7,170 bases of DNA from T1SED10-198M sp003554345 [NCBI: Candidatus Sumerlaeota bacterium] (GCA_003554345.1 PWGE01000272.1:1-7170), one strand, 5' to 3'; positions 1-6,608 are shown, counted from the stretch's first letter. The notes: generated from the letters alone by a model not told the origin. Numbers and translations are program-made.

Positions 1-1095
1 CTGGCTCGTCGGGGAAGAAACAAACAAAAACGACATGATTTAAGGCAGTTCGGCTTATCTCAAGTGGTCACCAAAGACTTTCTTCTTCCGGTATTTTCAG
101 AAATTTATGAAGGAAACCAGATTGATAAAAAGCGATTCCTTCCTTTTCTGACCCGTTTTAGAGAAAAAATGACGGAGCTTCATGTTGAGTTAGAAGAAAT
201 CACTCTTGTTTTCGATAAGGGGAGCAATAGCAAGAAAAACTTTGCTGAACTTGATGCCAAACGGTTATCATATGTCGCCTGCTTGAGCTCTTCTTACCAC
301 CAGGAGCTCTTAGAGATTCCATTTTCTTCCTACCGGAAAGTCATGGTTCATGATCGCAAAGTCTTGTGTTATCGCACGTGCAAAAATGTGTGGGGAAAAG
401 ACAGAACGATTGTTATCTATGTAAGTGAAAAACTCCGTCATGGACAGATACGAGGATTACAGCAAATACTGGCAAAGAAATATTCCTTACTTCGAGAACT
501 CAAGCATAAGCTAAATAATCCCCGGGCAAGAAAAACAACAAAAGAAGCTGTTCAAAACAAACTGCAGGAAATTCTGAAAGGAGAACGAGCAGAGCAGCTG
601 ATAAATACTTCTCTTCAGGAAAGAGAAGAGGGGCGTTTCGACATTGATTGGAAGCTGGATAAAGAAGCTTATCGGGACATAACGCAAAATATTTATGGCA
701 AAAAAATCCTTGTCTCATCTCGCTCAGAGTGGAGCGATGAAGAGATCATTGCCGCATATCATGGACAGCACAATGTTGAACGGGTCTTCAAGCAATTAAA
801 GAATCCTTACCACAATGCCGTTCATCCTCAATACCATTGGACAGATCAAAAAATTCGAGTTCATACCTTTATCTGCGTCATTGGTTTACTTCTTTCGCAG
901 CTCTTGTGGAAAAAAGCAAAAGAATGCGGTTACAATTACAGCATACAAACCCTTCTCGACAGACTTTCAGAGATTCGTAAAGCTCAGATCGTCACACTAA
1001 CAGGGTTGAAGGGTAAACCGGTAAAGGAAACACAACTGGAAGAGATGGAGCCGGAACTCAAAAAGCTCTACGACGATCTTCTCAGAGCGCTTTAG
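1..1095 (+). CDS. IS1634-type transposase, C-terminal part (5' end outside window)
   Basis: DDE transposase that would cut and rejoin the ends of its insertion sequence. The frame is open from base 1 (first residues LARRGRNKQKRHDLRQFGLS), so the ATG/GTG-like codon near 64 is not the true start; 364 residues are visible, and IS1634-family enzymes usually have about 500-600. The catalytic second Asp is in FDKGSNS (Asp codon 214-216). The third acidic residue lies in YHGQHNVERVFKQLK (757-801), which matches the IS4-superfamily Y-(2)-R-(3)-E-(6)-K signature except that Gln replaces Arg. The C-terminus, with a Leu-rich helix and a final acidic segment ending at TAG 1093, looks natural, so nothing visible is broken. 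The upstream domain and left inverted repeat are outside the window, so activity cannot be judged. Family assignment is from motif recognition only. Confidence 0.88.
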   Translation: MARRGRNKQKRHDLRQFGLSQVVTKDFLLPVFSEIYEGNQIDKKRFLPFLTRFREKMTELHVELEEITLVFDKGSNSKKNFAELDAKRLSYVACLSSSYHQELLEIPFSSYRKVMVHDRKVLCYRTCKNVWGKDRTIVIYVSEKLRHGQIRGLQQILAKKYSLLRELKHKLNNPRARKTTKEAVQNKLQEILKGERAEQLINTSLQEREEGRFDIDWKLDKEAYRDITQNIYGKKILVSSRSEWSDEEIIAAYHGQHNVERVFKQLKNPYHNAVHPQYHWTDQKIRVHTFICVIGLLLSQLLWKKAKECGYNYSIQTLLDRLSEIRKAQIVTLTGLKGKPVKETQLEEMEPELKKLYDDLLRAL

Positions 1096-1133
1096 TTTAT
1101 ACAGGGACATATCTTCTAATATTCCCATTTCTA

Positions 1134-1155
1134 CAGTATAAAATACCTGTTTTTT
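1134..1155 (+). terminator. Possible weak rho-independent terminator after the transposase
   Basis: CAGTAT (1134-1139) can pair with ATACCTG (1143-1149) with one bulged C and an AAA loop, followed by six T (1150-1155). It is 38 bases after the transposase stop. The stem is short and AT-rich, so it is a weak candidate. It may equally be part of the insertion sequence end. Confidence 0.3.
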
Positions 1156-1227
1156 CGTTAGGTTTAGTAAAGTCACGCTAGAGTTTTAAAGACTTCTGAC
1201 TCTACTCATGTAGGAATCAAAGGAGAA

Positions 1228-2433
1228 GTGGCTGTATTGAGCTCTTTGTACGAGGAAGGGGAGTATTCTTTAGAAGAGTTGCTGCAGCACCCGGAGCGTT
1301 CAGAATATTTTTATCATTACACCAAAGAGTCATGGGAAGAAGAAAAAGAACTTTTACAGGCTCGCTATGTCAATATAAAAAGCGATGATGATTATGAGAC
1401 ATATCTTGAAATGGTGAAAGACTCATGGATGTATTTTAAAACGCTTTATCCGTCCATTGAAGATTATCAAAAAATATGTGAGGATTTTTTATCGCAGGTA
1501 TTTCCTAAACGGACATTTAGGATGCATTCAGCTACCATTTCAGGTAGTCGGTGGATCATGCCTGATCTGGTTGCGTCTCATTCAAAAGGAATTGCTCCCC
1601 ATGTTGATTTTTGGTATCAGCTGAAACAGGACGGGTATATTGTTCAAAACCGCTTTAACAGAGTGCTGATCAGGATAGGACTTTGTGACGGATATATTTA
1701 CAAAGTGCTTTATTCTGAAGATATTTTTAAAGATGTGCCACGTAGTGAGCTGGAACAATTGAAAAAGAAAGAGGAAGTGCTCGAAAAAGTAAATGATCCT
1801 TTATGGCACCGCAAGATATTAGCAACCATTATGGCGGGATATAGAAATACGGGTCCTGAACTGAGTCGTGCCTTCTTTCTTCCTCCGTATGTTTTACAAA
1901 AAACAGATCCTCTGTTTGTTGAAGATTTAAAAAGAGAACATCCGAACTCTCCTTTTGTTTTGAACGAAGACAGAATCCTTCTTATAAGATGTGACGAAGA
2001 CTTCAAGAGTTTTGATTTGCTGGCTTTTGATGAAAAAAAGGAGAAAGAATTCCATAGGGCATGGGATGAAGAATATGCATACTTCTGGTTGATTCCCTAT
2101 GAAGCCTTTCCCGATGATCCCTTTATGAGGTGGGGATACCGTTTTTTGATCAATGCAAGAAATGGGGAGCCATTAGGGTTTGAATATTATAAAATGGCCT
2201 ATAAGCCGGTTTATAAGTATATAGAAGAAGGTTCTTTATCTCCCCGTGATGCCTGTAATCCAGTGCTGGATATATATTTTGGAAATATTCGGGAAGAATA
2301 TTCCCGGATGGAGCCGGGCACTTATTTGCCAGATGGAGAAAAATTATTGAAAAAGATTGGAGGACCCGAAGTACAATTAGAGTCTCAACTGGATTGCGCA
2401 AGAGTGCAGAAATATATGAAGGATATTTGGTGA
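1228..2433 (+). CDS. Hypothetical protein, 401 residues, no recognised domain
   Basis: I do not recognise this protein. It is soluble-looking, with no signal peptide or membrane segment, rich in acidic and aromatic residues, and has a Lys/Glu-rich probable helix at about residues 176-192. Phrases such as SHSKGIAPHVDFWYQL and WLIPYEAFPDDPFMRWGY suggest a compact globular fold. There is no ATG start. GTG at 1228 is only 2 bases after AGGAG (1221-1225), which is too close; TTG at 1237 has an 11-base spacer and is a real alternative. The frame is open only from 1171 (after TAA 1168), so the true start lies between 1171 and about 1250. All nine Trp codons are TGG. It ends at TGA, 54 bases before the membrane protein in the same direction, so the two may be co-transcribed. 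Its position next to an insertion sequence and its lack of known relatives fit an accessory gene. Confidence 0.75.
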   Translation: MAVLSSLYEEGEYSLEELLQHPERSEYFYHYTKESWEEEKELLQARYVNIKSDDDYETYLEMVKDSWMYFKTLYPSIEDYQKICEDFLSQVFPKRTFRMHSATISGSRWIMPDLVASHSKGIAPHVDFWYQLKQDGYIVQNRFNRVLIRIGLCDGYIYKVLYSEDIFKDVPRSELEQLKKKEEVLEKVNDPLWHRKILATIMAGYRNTGPELSRAFFLPPYVLQKTDPLFVEDLKREHPNSPFVLNEDRILLIRCDEDFKSFDLLAFDEKKEKEFHRAWDEEYAYFWLIPYEAFPDDPFMRWGYRFLINARNGEPLGFEYYKMAYKPVYKYIEEGSLSPRDACNPVLDIYFGNIREEYSRMEPGTYLPDGEKLLKKIGGPEVQLESQLDCARVQKYMKDIW

Positions 2434-2487
2434 AAGCGTAATATTCAAAATTCACTGGAAAGTATCGAATAGAGAGTATTATCGTGC

Positions 2488-3303
2488 ATGGAGCGACGAA
2501 AATATGAGGCAAAAAGTGTTGTTGTCAACGAAAAGAAGAATATGAAAAATATCCTCTTCACCCAGAGAAAATTTTTCCTCTTCCTTTATTTACTGGGTGT
2601 ATATTTTACGGTGTATTTCTTTTATATTCATTATTATCATATGTTAACCGGCGAAATAGCGGCTATACCGGGGACGACTCCTTTTAGTCGTCTATTTTGG
2701 GTTTCTTCTATTGAACGTTGGAAAAGTTTTTTTCTGGAATCGTGGTTTCGCACCTTTATCATCAAATTCCTCGTCTATAGCTATTATATCTGGCAGAAGC
2801 AAAAAAAATCACTTTGGGATTTAAAAAAAGAGCTTGTGATATTGTTTTTTGTTACAGCACTTGTTAATTTAGTTACCTTTCCTTTATTATGGATATTGAT
2901 CGATAAGCCTGTTATTATACCTTTTCCTCAAAATGTCGTGCCATTTGTCATCGGAGTGGTTGTTGCGGTGTCTTGTTTGGAAGCTGCCTTGATAGCCATG
3001 TTTTATAGAGAGCTGTTCACGAAAAAAACTCGGGAATGGATAATCGTATGTCTTATAGCTTTTGTCGTGTCTTTTTATTTTAATAGAAAATTTATCCCGG
3101 ATAAATATGGAGTGGGCTATTATGTGCGAGCAGATTTTCGCACCTTAGATGTTTCCTTGAAGTCCTACTATATAGATCACAATGTATATCCTGACTGTCT
3201 GGAACAATTAACAACTCCGAGAGTATATTTGAGTTCTATTCCCAGGGATCTGTATGATCCTCATAAACGTTCTTTTTGTTATTATATAAAAGAGGACTTC
3301 TGA
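2488..3303 (+). CDS. Multi-pass membrane protein with pseudopilin (GspG)-like tail, cut short by in-frame TGA
   Basis: Function unknown; likely an inner-membrane protein. Hydrophobic segments lie at about residues 29-49, 115-138, 150-172 and 184-198, with a weaker one at 88-102. From about residue 213 the sequence (RADFRTLDVSLKSYYIDHN, YPDCLEQLTTP, then YLSSIPRD) closely resembles the globular part of type II secretion major pseudopilin GspG, which is normally carried by one N-terminal helix with a prepilin peptidase site. Here there is no such site and the tail instead follows a multi-pass region. The frame stops at TGA 3301 in the middle of the conserved tail and continues open afterwards (see next entry), so this entry is probably a truncated product. 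No strong ribosome site precedes ATG 2488; ATG 2542 (residue 19), just before the first membrane segment, is an alternative start. Membrane location is well supported; the role is not. Confidence 0.7.
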   Translation: MERRKYEAKSVVVNEKKNMKNILFTQRKFFLFLYLLGVYFTVYFFYIHYYHMLTGEIAAIPGTTPFSRLFWVSSIERWKSFFLESWFRTFIIKFLVYSYYIWQKQKKSLWDLKKELVILFFVTALVNLVTFPLLWILIDKPVIIPFPQNVVPFVIGVVVAVSCLEAALIAMFYRELFTKKTREWIIVCLIAFVVSFYFNRKFIPDKYGVGYYVRADFRTLDVSLKSYYIDHNVYPDCLEQLTTPRVYLSSIPRDLYDPHKRSFCYYIKEDF

Positions 3304-3495
3304 GTACTGGTCAGCCGGGGTCCGGAAGGAAGGCTGCGGTTATACCCCGGTGATTTTGCAAGGATCGTGAATAGATATTCTGACGATCCAGAAGCCTTAA
3401 AAGAGGCGTTCAACGAATACCTGTACGATCCCACAAATGGCACTATGAGCAGGGGGGACATTATGAGAAGCAGAGATGCTTTGATTTCAAACTGA
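3304..3495 (+). pseudogene. Stranded C-terminal end of the pseudopilin-like tail, after the TGA
   Basis: In the same frame as the membrane protein, 63 codons remain open after TGA 3301 up to TGA 3493. They encode VLVSRGPEGRL, then further on YDPTNGTMSRGDIMR. Both are typical of the end of GspG-like domains, where a Trp or other aromatic residue precedes an L(V/A)S-x-GP(D/E)G turn and YDPTNGT-x-S-x-GDI closes the domain. The TGA falls at the Trp position, so one G-to-A change from TGG explains it. Read through, the full protein would have 335 residues. No start codon with a ribosome site lies inside, so this part is not an independent gene. Whether it is a true mutation, a sequencing error or a recoded codon cannot be told from this sequence alone. 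Confidence 0.75.
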
Positions 3496-3508
3496 AGGAA
3501 TATAATAA

Positions 3509-3538
3509 CTTATCTTCGGTTGCCTGATAAGCTTTTTT
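3509..3538 (+). terminator. Rho-independent terminator-like hairpin after the membrane protein
   Basis: CTTATC (3509-3514) pairs exactly with GATAAG (3526-3531) around an 11-base loop, followed by C and six T (3533-3538). It begins 14 bases after the second stop (3493-3495), not after the first one at 3301. The stem is short and AT-rich. Its placement supports 3495 as the ancestral end of the gene. Confidence 0.5.
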
Positions 3539-4265
3539 AACGTTTTTTATAGTTTACTGAGGGAAATTTACAGAAGAGCTTCCGTTGCTTCAAAAAACGT
3601 CATCAACCAGTAATGGGTGCGGTGATAAAATTAAAAAGGTTTCCCGGATTCCGCTGTAAAAATTATTCAAAGAACAAGTGCTTACGAAATTGCCGGTCTC
3701 CTCATAGGTATCAAACTATTTGCTTTTAATTTTGATTTCTTCTTCAGTATATTATTTTTCTGACAAATTCTGTTTTTTCTAACCGGGGAAGATGGTTTAA
3801 TTTCGGAAAAAATTGAGAGACCCCAGTGTCATGAATATTCTCAATGCGGACCAAGGCTTAAAAAAATCCTCTCGAGTTTTCTGTTCTGTGTTAGACGCCA
3901 TTTTACCACTAGAATGCTCTTAACCAGCAACCCCATGTTTACAGAGTGACCATGCAAAATTGCCGCACTCCCTGTTTAATGCTGTCACCTGACACACAAT
4001 TTATCTCCTCAAAACTTCTGAAATTGTTTAATGCCAGAAGTGCCTTTGCTGTTTGATCTGAAATCAAAAGAAAGGGAGCCTCCACAATTATTTTTTTCAT
4101 ACCAGCTATAAAATAAGACAGCCACGTTATTTTACTTATCTTGAGTAGCACTATTTTGAGACAATTCTTGCCTGTTTTTCAAATGTTTAGAACCTGAATT
4201 TTTCTGTCTCTCGGCTAACAACCTGGAGATAATCTTCAATAGACGGATATTTCCTCTTCACTTCT
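3539..4265. other. Convergent intergenic stretch without a convincing gene
   Basis: This AT-rich stretch lies between the 3' ends of the plus-strand genes and the minus-strand operon, so promoters for flanking genes are not expected here. Only short frames are present. On the minus strand, 4187-4261 starts with GTG 4 bases after the adenylyltransferase stop and codes 24 residues (begins KRKYPSIEDYLQVV after the start). Also on the minus strand, ATG 4098-4100 to stop 3939 codes 53 residues (begins MKKIIVEAPFLLISDQTAK). A plus-strand frame of about 30 codons begins near 3832. None has a ribosome site or a family I recognise. They may be remnants of a decayed gene. I see no clear terminator for the minus-strand operon, no tRNA and no repeat array. 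Confidence 0.5.
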
Positions 4266-5072
4266 TTAGTTTCCACGAGTGTTGCAAAAGAGTTCGTAAT
4301 CTATTAAAGAGGTTATTTCTGGTTTGTCACCGCAGACGGGACAATGAGAGTTATGTGGGATGCTAACTGATCTAAAAGAAGCTTTCAATGCATTAAAAAT
4401 GAGGAGTCTGTTTTTAAGAAGTTCTCCTGTCTGTAAGATATATTTTAAGACTTCATTTGCCTGAATTGTACCAATGATTCCCGCCACAACACCGAGTATG
4501 CCGGCTTGTTGACAGCTGGGCACAGAGCCAGGAGGCGGTGGTTCGGGGAAAAGACAGCGAAAACAGGCTGATTCACCTGGAAGTATGGTGAAGGACTGTC
4601 CGTCATATCGTAATATACCACCATGTACCAGGGGTTTCTGCGAGAAAATACAGGCATCATTTACCAGATAACGGGTGGGGAAATTATCTGAACCATCCAC
4701 CACGATTTCATAATCTTTTATAAGTTCCATGATATTATCTGAGGTGAGTCGCAGTTGATGGGGCACAACTTTAACATCCGGGTTTATTGACTGGATTCTT
4801 TCCTGTCCGGATTTTACTTTGGATTCTCCTATGGTGCTGGAAGAGTGCAATATCTGACGCTGAAGGTTATTAAGCTCCACACTATCTGAATCTACTATGC
4901 CGATAGTGCCCACTCCCGCGGCACCTAAATAAAGGGCACATGGTGAACCCAGTCCCCCTGCGCCTATAATGAGAACTTTTGCATTTAAAAGTCTTTCCTG
5001 TCCTTTTCCTCCAATATTGGGAAGAAGGATCTGCCTTGAGTAACGTTCTATTTGATTTTCATTAAGTTGCAT
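4266..5072 (-). CDS. MoeB/ThiF/HesA-family sulfur-carrier adenylyltransferase
   Basis: E1-like enzyme that uses ATP to adenylate the C-terminal glycine of a ubiquitin-fold sulfur carrier, here most likely the MoaD/ThiS-like protein encoded just upstream. At 268 residues it has normal MoeB length. Visible features in order: an N-terminal Arg of the RYSRQ motif (13), nucleotide loop GAGGLG (37-42), Asp63, NLQRQ with Arg72, Lys85, the GSDN motif with Asp129 (metal/ATP site), Zn ligands CFRC (170/173) and CPVC (244/247), and Cys187 in PSCQQAG, where ThiF has its reactive cysteine. No rhodanese domain is fused at the C-terminus, so sulfur must come from another protein. ATG 5072 is preceded by AGGAGG with a 5-base spacer, and the gene overlaps the carrier gene by 11 bases, so translation is probably coupled. 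moeB and thiF roles cannot be separated by sequence; the operon points to cysteine or a related sulfur amino acid rather than molybdopterin. Confidence 0.92.
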   Translation of the reverse strand: MQLNENQIERYSRQILLPNIGGKGQERLLNAKVLIIGAGGLGSPCALYLGAAGVGTIGIVDSDSVELNNLQRQILHSSSTIGESKVKSGQERIQSINPDVKVVPHQLRLTSDNIMELIKDYEIVVDGSDNFPTRYLVNDACIFSQKPLVHGGILRYDGQSFTILPGESACFRCLFPEPPPPGSVPSCQQAGILGVVAGIIGTIQANEVLKYILQTGELLKNRLLIFNALKASFRSVSIPHNSHCPVCGDKPEITSLIDYELFCNTRGN

Positions 5073-5349
5073 GATTACCTCCTGCTATTGAAGGAATAAT
5101 TGAGACCTTGTCTCCCGGCTGGATAGGTGTTTCTTCTTCTTGATGAAAGCGAATATCTTCATCATTCACATACACATTTATGAATTTACGAATATTGCCT
5201 TCTTCATCGCATATCCGGGAGCGAATACCTGGATAGCGTTTTTCAAGATCGCTCAGAAGTTCTCTGATGTTTGTTCCTGTAGCTTTAACCTCTTCTTTAT
5301 TTTTGGTGAGTTTTTGAAGAGGGGTAGGGATGTGTACGATAATTTGCAT
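5062..5349 (-). CDS. MoaD/ThiS-like ubiquitin-fold sulfur carrier with residues beyond Gly-Gly
   Basis: Small beta-grasp protein expected to carry sulfur as a C-terminal thiocarboxylate. At 95 residues it is MoaD/CysO sized. The middle has the MoaD pattern (RELLSDLEKRYPGI, then FINVYVNDEDIRF), followed by PIQPGDKVSIIPSIAGG. Gly-Gly is at residues 90-91, but Asn-His-Ala-Thr follows before the TAA at 5064-5062. Thiocarboxylate carriers need Gly-Gly at the terminus, so a protease would have to remove four residues, comparable to the JAMM protease HcyD acting on HcyS in Wolinella. Such a protease is not in this window. ATG 5349 has AGGAGG (5357-5362) 7 bases upstream, lying partly in the stop of the preceding gene. 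Likely role: sulfide donor to the PLP enzyme. A MoaD role in molybdopterin synthesis is less likely, as no moaE is nearby. Confidence 0.9.
   Translation of the reverse strand: MQIIVHIPTPLQKLTKNKEEVKATGTNIRELLSDLEKRYPGIRSRICDEEGNIRKFINVYVNDEDIRFHQEEETPIQPGDKVSIIPSIAGGNHAT
5078..5083 (-). promoter_or_regulatory. Ribosome binding site of the adenylyltransferase inside the carrier's Gly-Gly codons
   Basis: AGGAGG lies 5 bases before the ATG at 5072. It is formed by the end of the Ala codon and the two Gly codons of the carrier's GG motif, so the sulfur-accepting residues and the next gene's translation signal share the same bases. It fixes the adenylyltransferase start. Confidence 0.85.
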
Positions 5350-5356
5350 TGTCTTT

Positions 5357-5362
5357 CCTCCT
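5357..5362 (-). promoter_or_regulatory. Ribosome binding site of the sulfur carrier gene
   Basis: AGGAGG, 7 bases before ATG 5349. It overlaps the TAG stop (5363-5361) of the preceding threonine-synthase-family gene, which favours coupled translation and confirms the carrier start. Confidence 0.85.
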
Positions 5363-6593
5363 ATTGATTTGTTAGATAATGTTCTTCGAACGATTGAATG
5401 GTGGGTTGGATGGTCAATGTTTCTCCAAATCCGCCGGTAAAAGCTTCCTGTGTTTTTAAGCCGTTTCCGGTAATCGAGACTAATATTGACTCATCACGGG
5501 GAATAATACCCTTTTCAATGAGTTTGATGGTGGTAGCCATTGTCACCCCGCCGGCGGTTTCAGTAAAAATCCCCTCACTTGATGCCAGTAATTCCGCTGC
5601 TTCTATTATTTCCTCGTCACTGACCTGTTCTCCCCATCCTTTCGTTTTCTGAACTGTTCGAACAGCGAATGGGCCATCTGCAGGATTACCTATAGCCAGT
5701 GATTTGGCTATCGTGCGTGGTTTAACCGGCTTTATGGTTTCTGTTTTATTCTTTATAGCATCAACAATGGGACTGCAGCCGGCTGCCTGGGCAGCATGAA
5801 TACGGGTATCTGCTTTTTCTGTTAATCCTATTTTCTGGAATTCTTCGATTGCTTTATCTATTTTGCTGATCAAAGAACCGCCGGCACATGGTACAACGAC
5901 ATGTTGAGGGGCTTTCCATCCTAATTGCTCTATAGTTTCAAAACCAAATGTTTTGGATCCTTCGGCGTAATAGGGTCGGATATTGATGTTCACGAAAGCC
6001 CATTGGTAGCGGCCCGCTAACTCTGAACAAAGCCTGTTGACCTCATCATAATTACCTTCGACGCCTATGAGGGAAGGATGATAAATAAGAGAACCTACAA
6101 TCTTTCCTTCTTCCAGATCGGCAGGAATAAATACCAGGCTTTTCAAGTTGGCGGCTGCGGATTGAGCGGCAACGGCATTTGCCAGGTTGCCGGTTGAGGC
6201 ACAGGCGACTGTCCTGAATCCAAACTCCCGGGCTTTTTCCAGCGCTACTGCCACCACCCGATCCTTGAAGGATAAGGTTGGATGACACACAGCATCGTTT
6301 TTGATGTAAAGTTCTTTCACGTTTAACTTTTTCTGGAGATTCCTTGCTCTGATAAGAGGCGTGTAACCGGTATTTAACGCGCCTCGGGGTCGGGAATTAA
6401 GGGGGAGAAGTTCTCGATACCGCCACAGGTTACGTGCCCGCCTCTTGATTTTTCTTCGGTGAAGCTGTTTTTTGATTGCCTCGTAATCATAATCTACCTC
6501 CAGAGGACCGAAACAAAACTCGCAAACATAAAGCGGTTCATGGGGGTATTTCTTGCCGCATTCGCGACATTTCATGCCTTTTACAAATTGCAT
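5361..6593 (-). CDS. thrC: Threonine-synthase-family PLP enzyme with N-terminal zinc ribbon
   Basis: PLP-dependent fold-type II enzyme, 410 residues, the usual length of the zinc-ribbon type of threonine synthase. Cys9/Cys12 and Cys24/Cys27 form a rubredoxin-like zinc ribbon. The PLP-binding Lys is Lys110 in LSFKDR; the substrate/PLP loop is ASTGNLANAVAA (132-143); the PLP phosphate loop is probably PCAGGSL (235-241); ETAGGVT (345-351) and SITGNGLKT (373-381) are typical late motifs. Classical threonine synthase converts O-phosphohomoserine to threonine. Its place between a sulfite-reductase/TusA protein and a carrier/E1 pair suggests that here it may instead take sulfur from the carrier thiocarboxylate and a phosphorylated substrate (O-phosphoserine or O-phosphohomoserine), as CysM does with CysO; that is inference. 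ATG 6593 has AGGAGG 5 bases upstream and lies 15 bases after the preceding stop. Symbol reflects the family, not proven activity. Confidence 0.9.
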   Translation of the reverse strand: MQFVKGMKCRECGKKYPHEPLYVCEFCFGPLEVDYDYEAIKKQLHRRKIKRRARNLWRYRELLPLNSRPRGALNTGYTPLIRARNLQKKLNVKELYIKNDAVCHPTLSFKDRVVAVALEKAREFGFRTVACASTGNLANAVAAQSAAANLKSLVFIPADLEEGKIVGSLIYHPSLIGVEGNYDEVNRLCSELAGRYQWAFVNINIRPYYAEGSKTFGFETIEQLGWKAPQHVVVPCAGGSLISKIDKAIEEFQKIGLTEKADTRIHAAQAAGCSPIVDAIKNKTETIKPVKPRTIAKSLAIGNPADGPFAVRTVQKTKGWGEQVSDEEIIEAAELLASSEGIFTETAGGVTMATTIKLIEKGIIPRDESILVSITGNGLKTQEAFTGGFGETLTIQPTIQSFEEHYLTNQ

Positions 6594-6598
6594 GCCTG

Positions 6599-6604
6599 CC
6601 TCCT
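6599..6604 (-). promoter_or_regulatory. Ribosome binding site of the threonine-synthase-family gene
   Basis: AGGAGG, 5 bases before ATG 6593, in the 15-base gap after the TusA-domain gene. It supports this start and one transcript across both genes. The promoter of the operon must lie beyond the right window edge. Confidence 0.85.
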
Positions 6605-6608
6605 TTTT

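Larger units (their letters stand above)
1..1160 (+). mobile_element. Right-hand part of an IS1634-like insertion sequence (right boundary undefined)
   Basis: The transposase fragment implies an insertion sequence entering from the left edge of the window. Its right end should lie a short way after the transposase stop at 1095, but the left terminal inverted repeat is not in the window, so the right repeat and target duplication cannot be recognised. The end given is only an estimate that takes in the possible terminator; the true end must lie before the next gene near 1228. Confidence 0.5.

Noticed and set aside
64-66. GTG at 64 as the start of the transposase
   Set aside because: The frame is open to base 1 and the upstream residues fit the transposase family, so the real start is outside the window.
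1130-1145. TATAAA near 1137 as a promoter -10 box for the 401-residue gene
   Set aside because: No -35 box at 16-18 bases upstream; the same bases are better explained as a weak terminator stem.
1710-2512. Minus-strand frames opposite the 401-residue protein
   Set aside because: Shadow frames with low-complexity Ser/Phe content and no plausible start signals.
1228-3540. Genome-wide reading of TGA as Trp, since the only TGA stops in the window are in the two plus-strand genes
   Set aside because: The long frames use TGG for every Trp (nine in the 401-residue protein) and contain no other internal TGA; reading through the stop at 3493 would run the protein into the terminator hairpin.
3939-4151. 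70-codon minus-strand frame from GTG as a real gene
   Set aside because: GTG start without ribosome site, no family likeness, low-complexity AT-rich surroundings; kept only as a possible remnant.
5398-5652. Plus-strand frames opposite the operon (for example 5398-5652, 5140-5367, 6642-6974)
   Set aside because: They lie antisense to well-supported genes, have no ribosome sites and show no family features.
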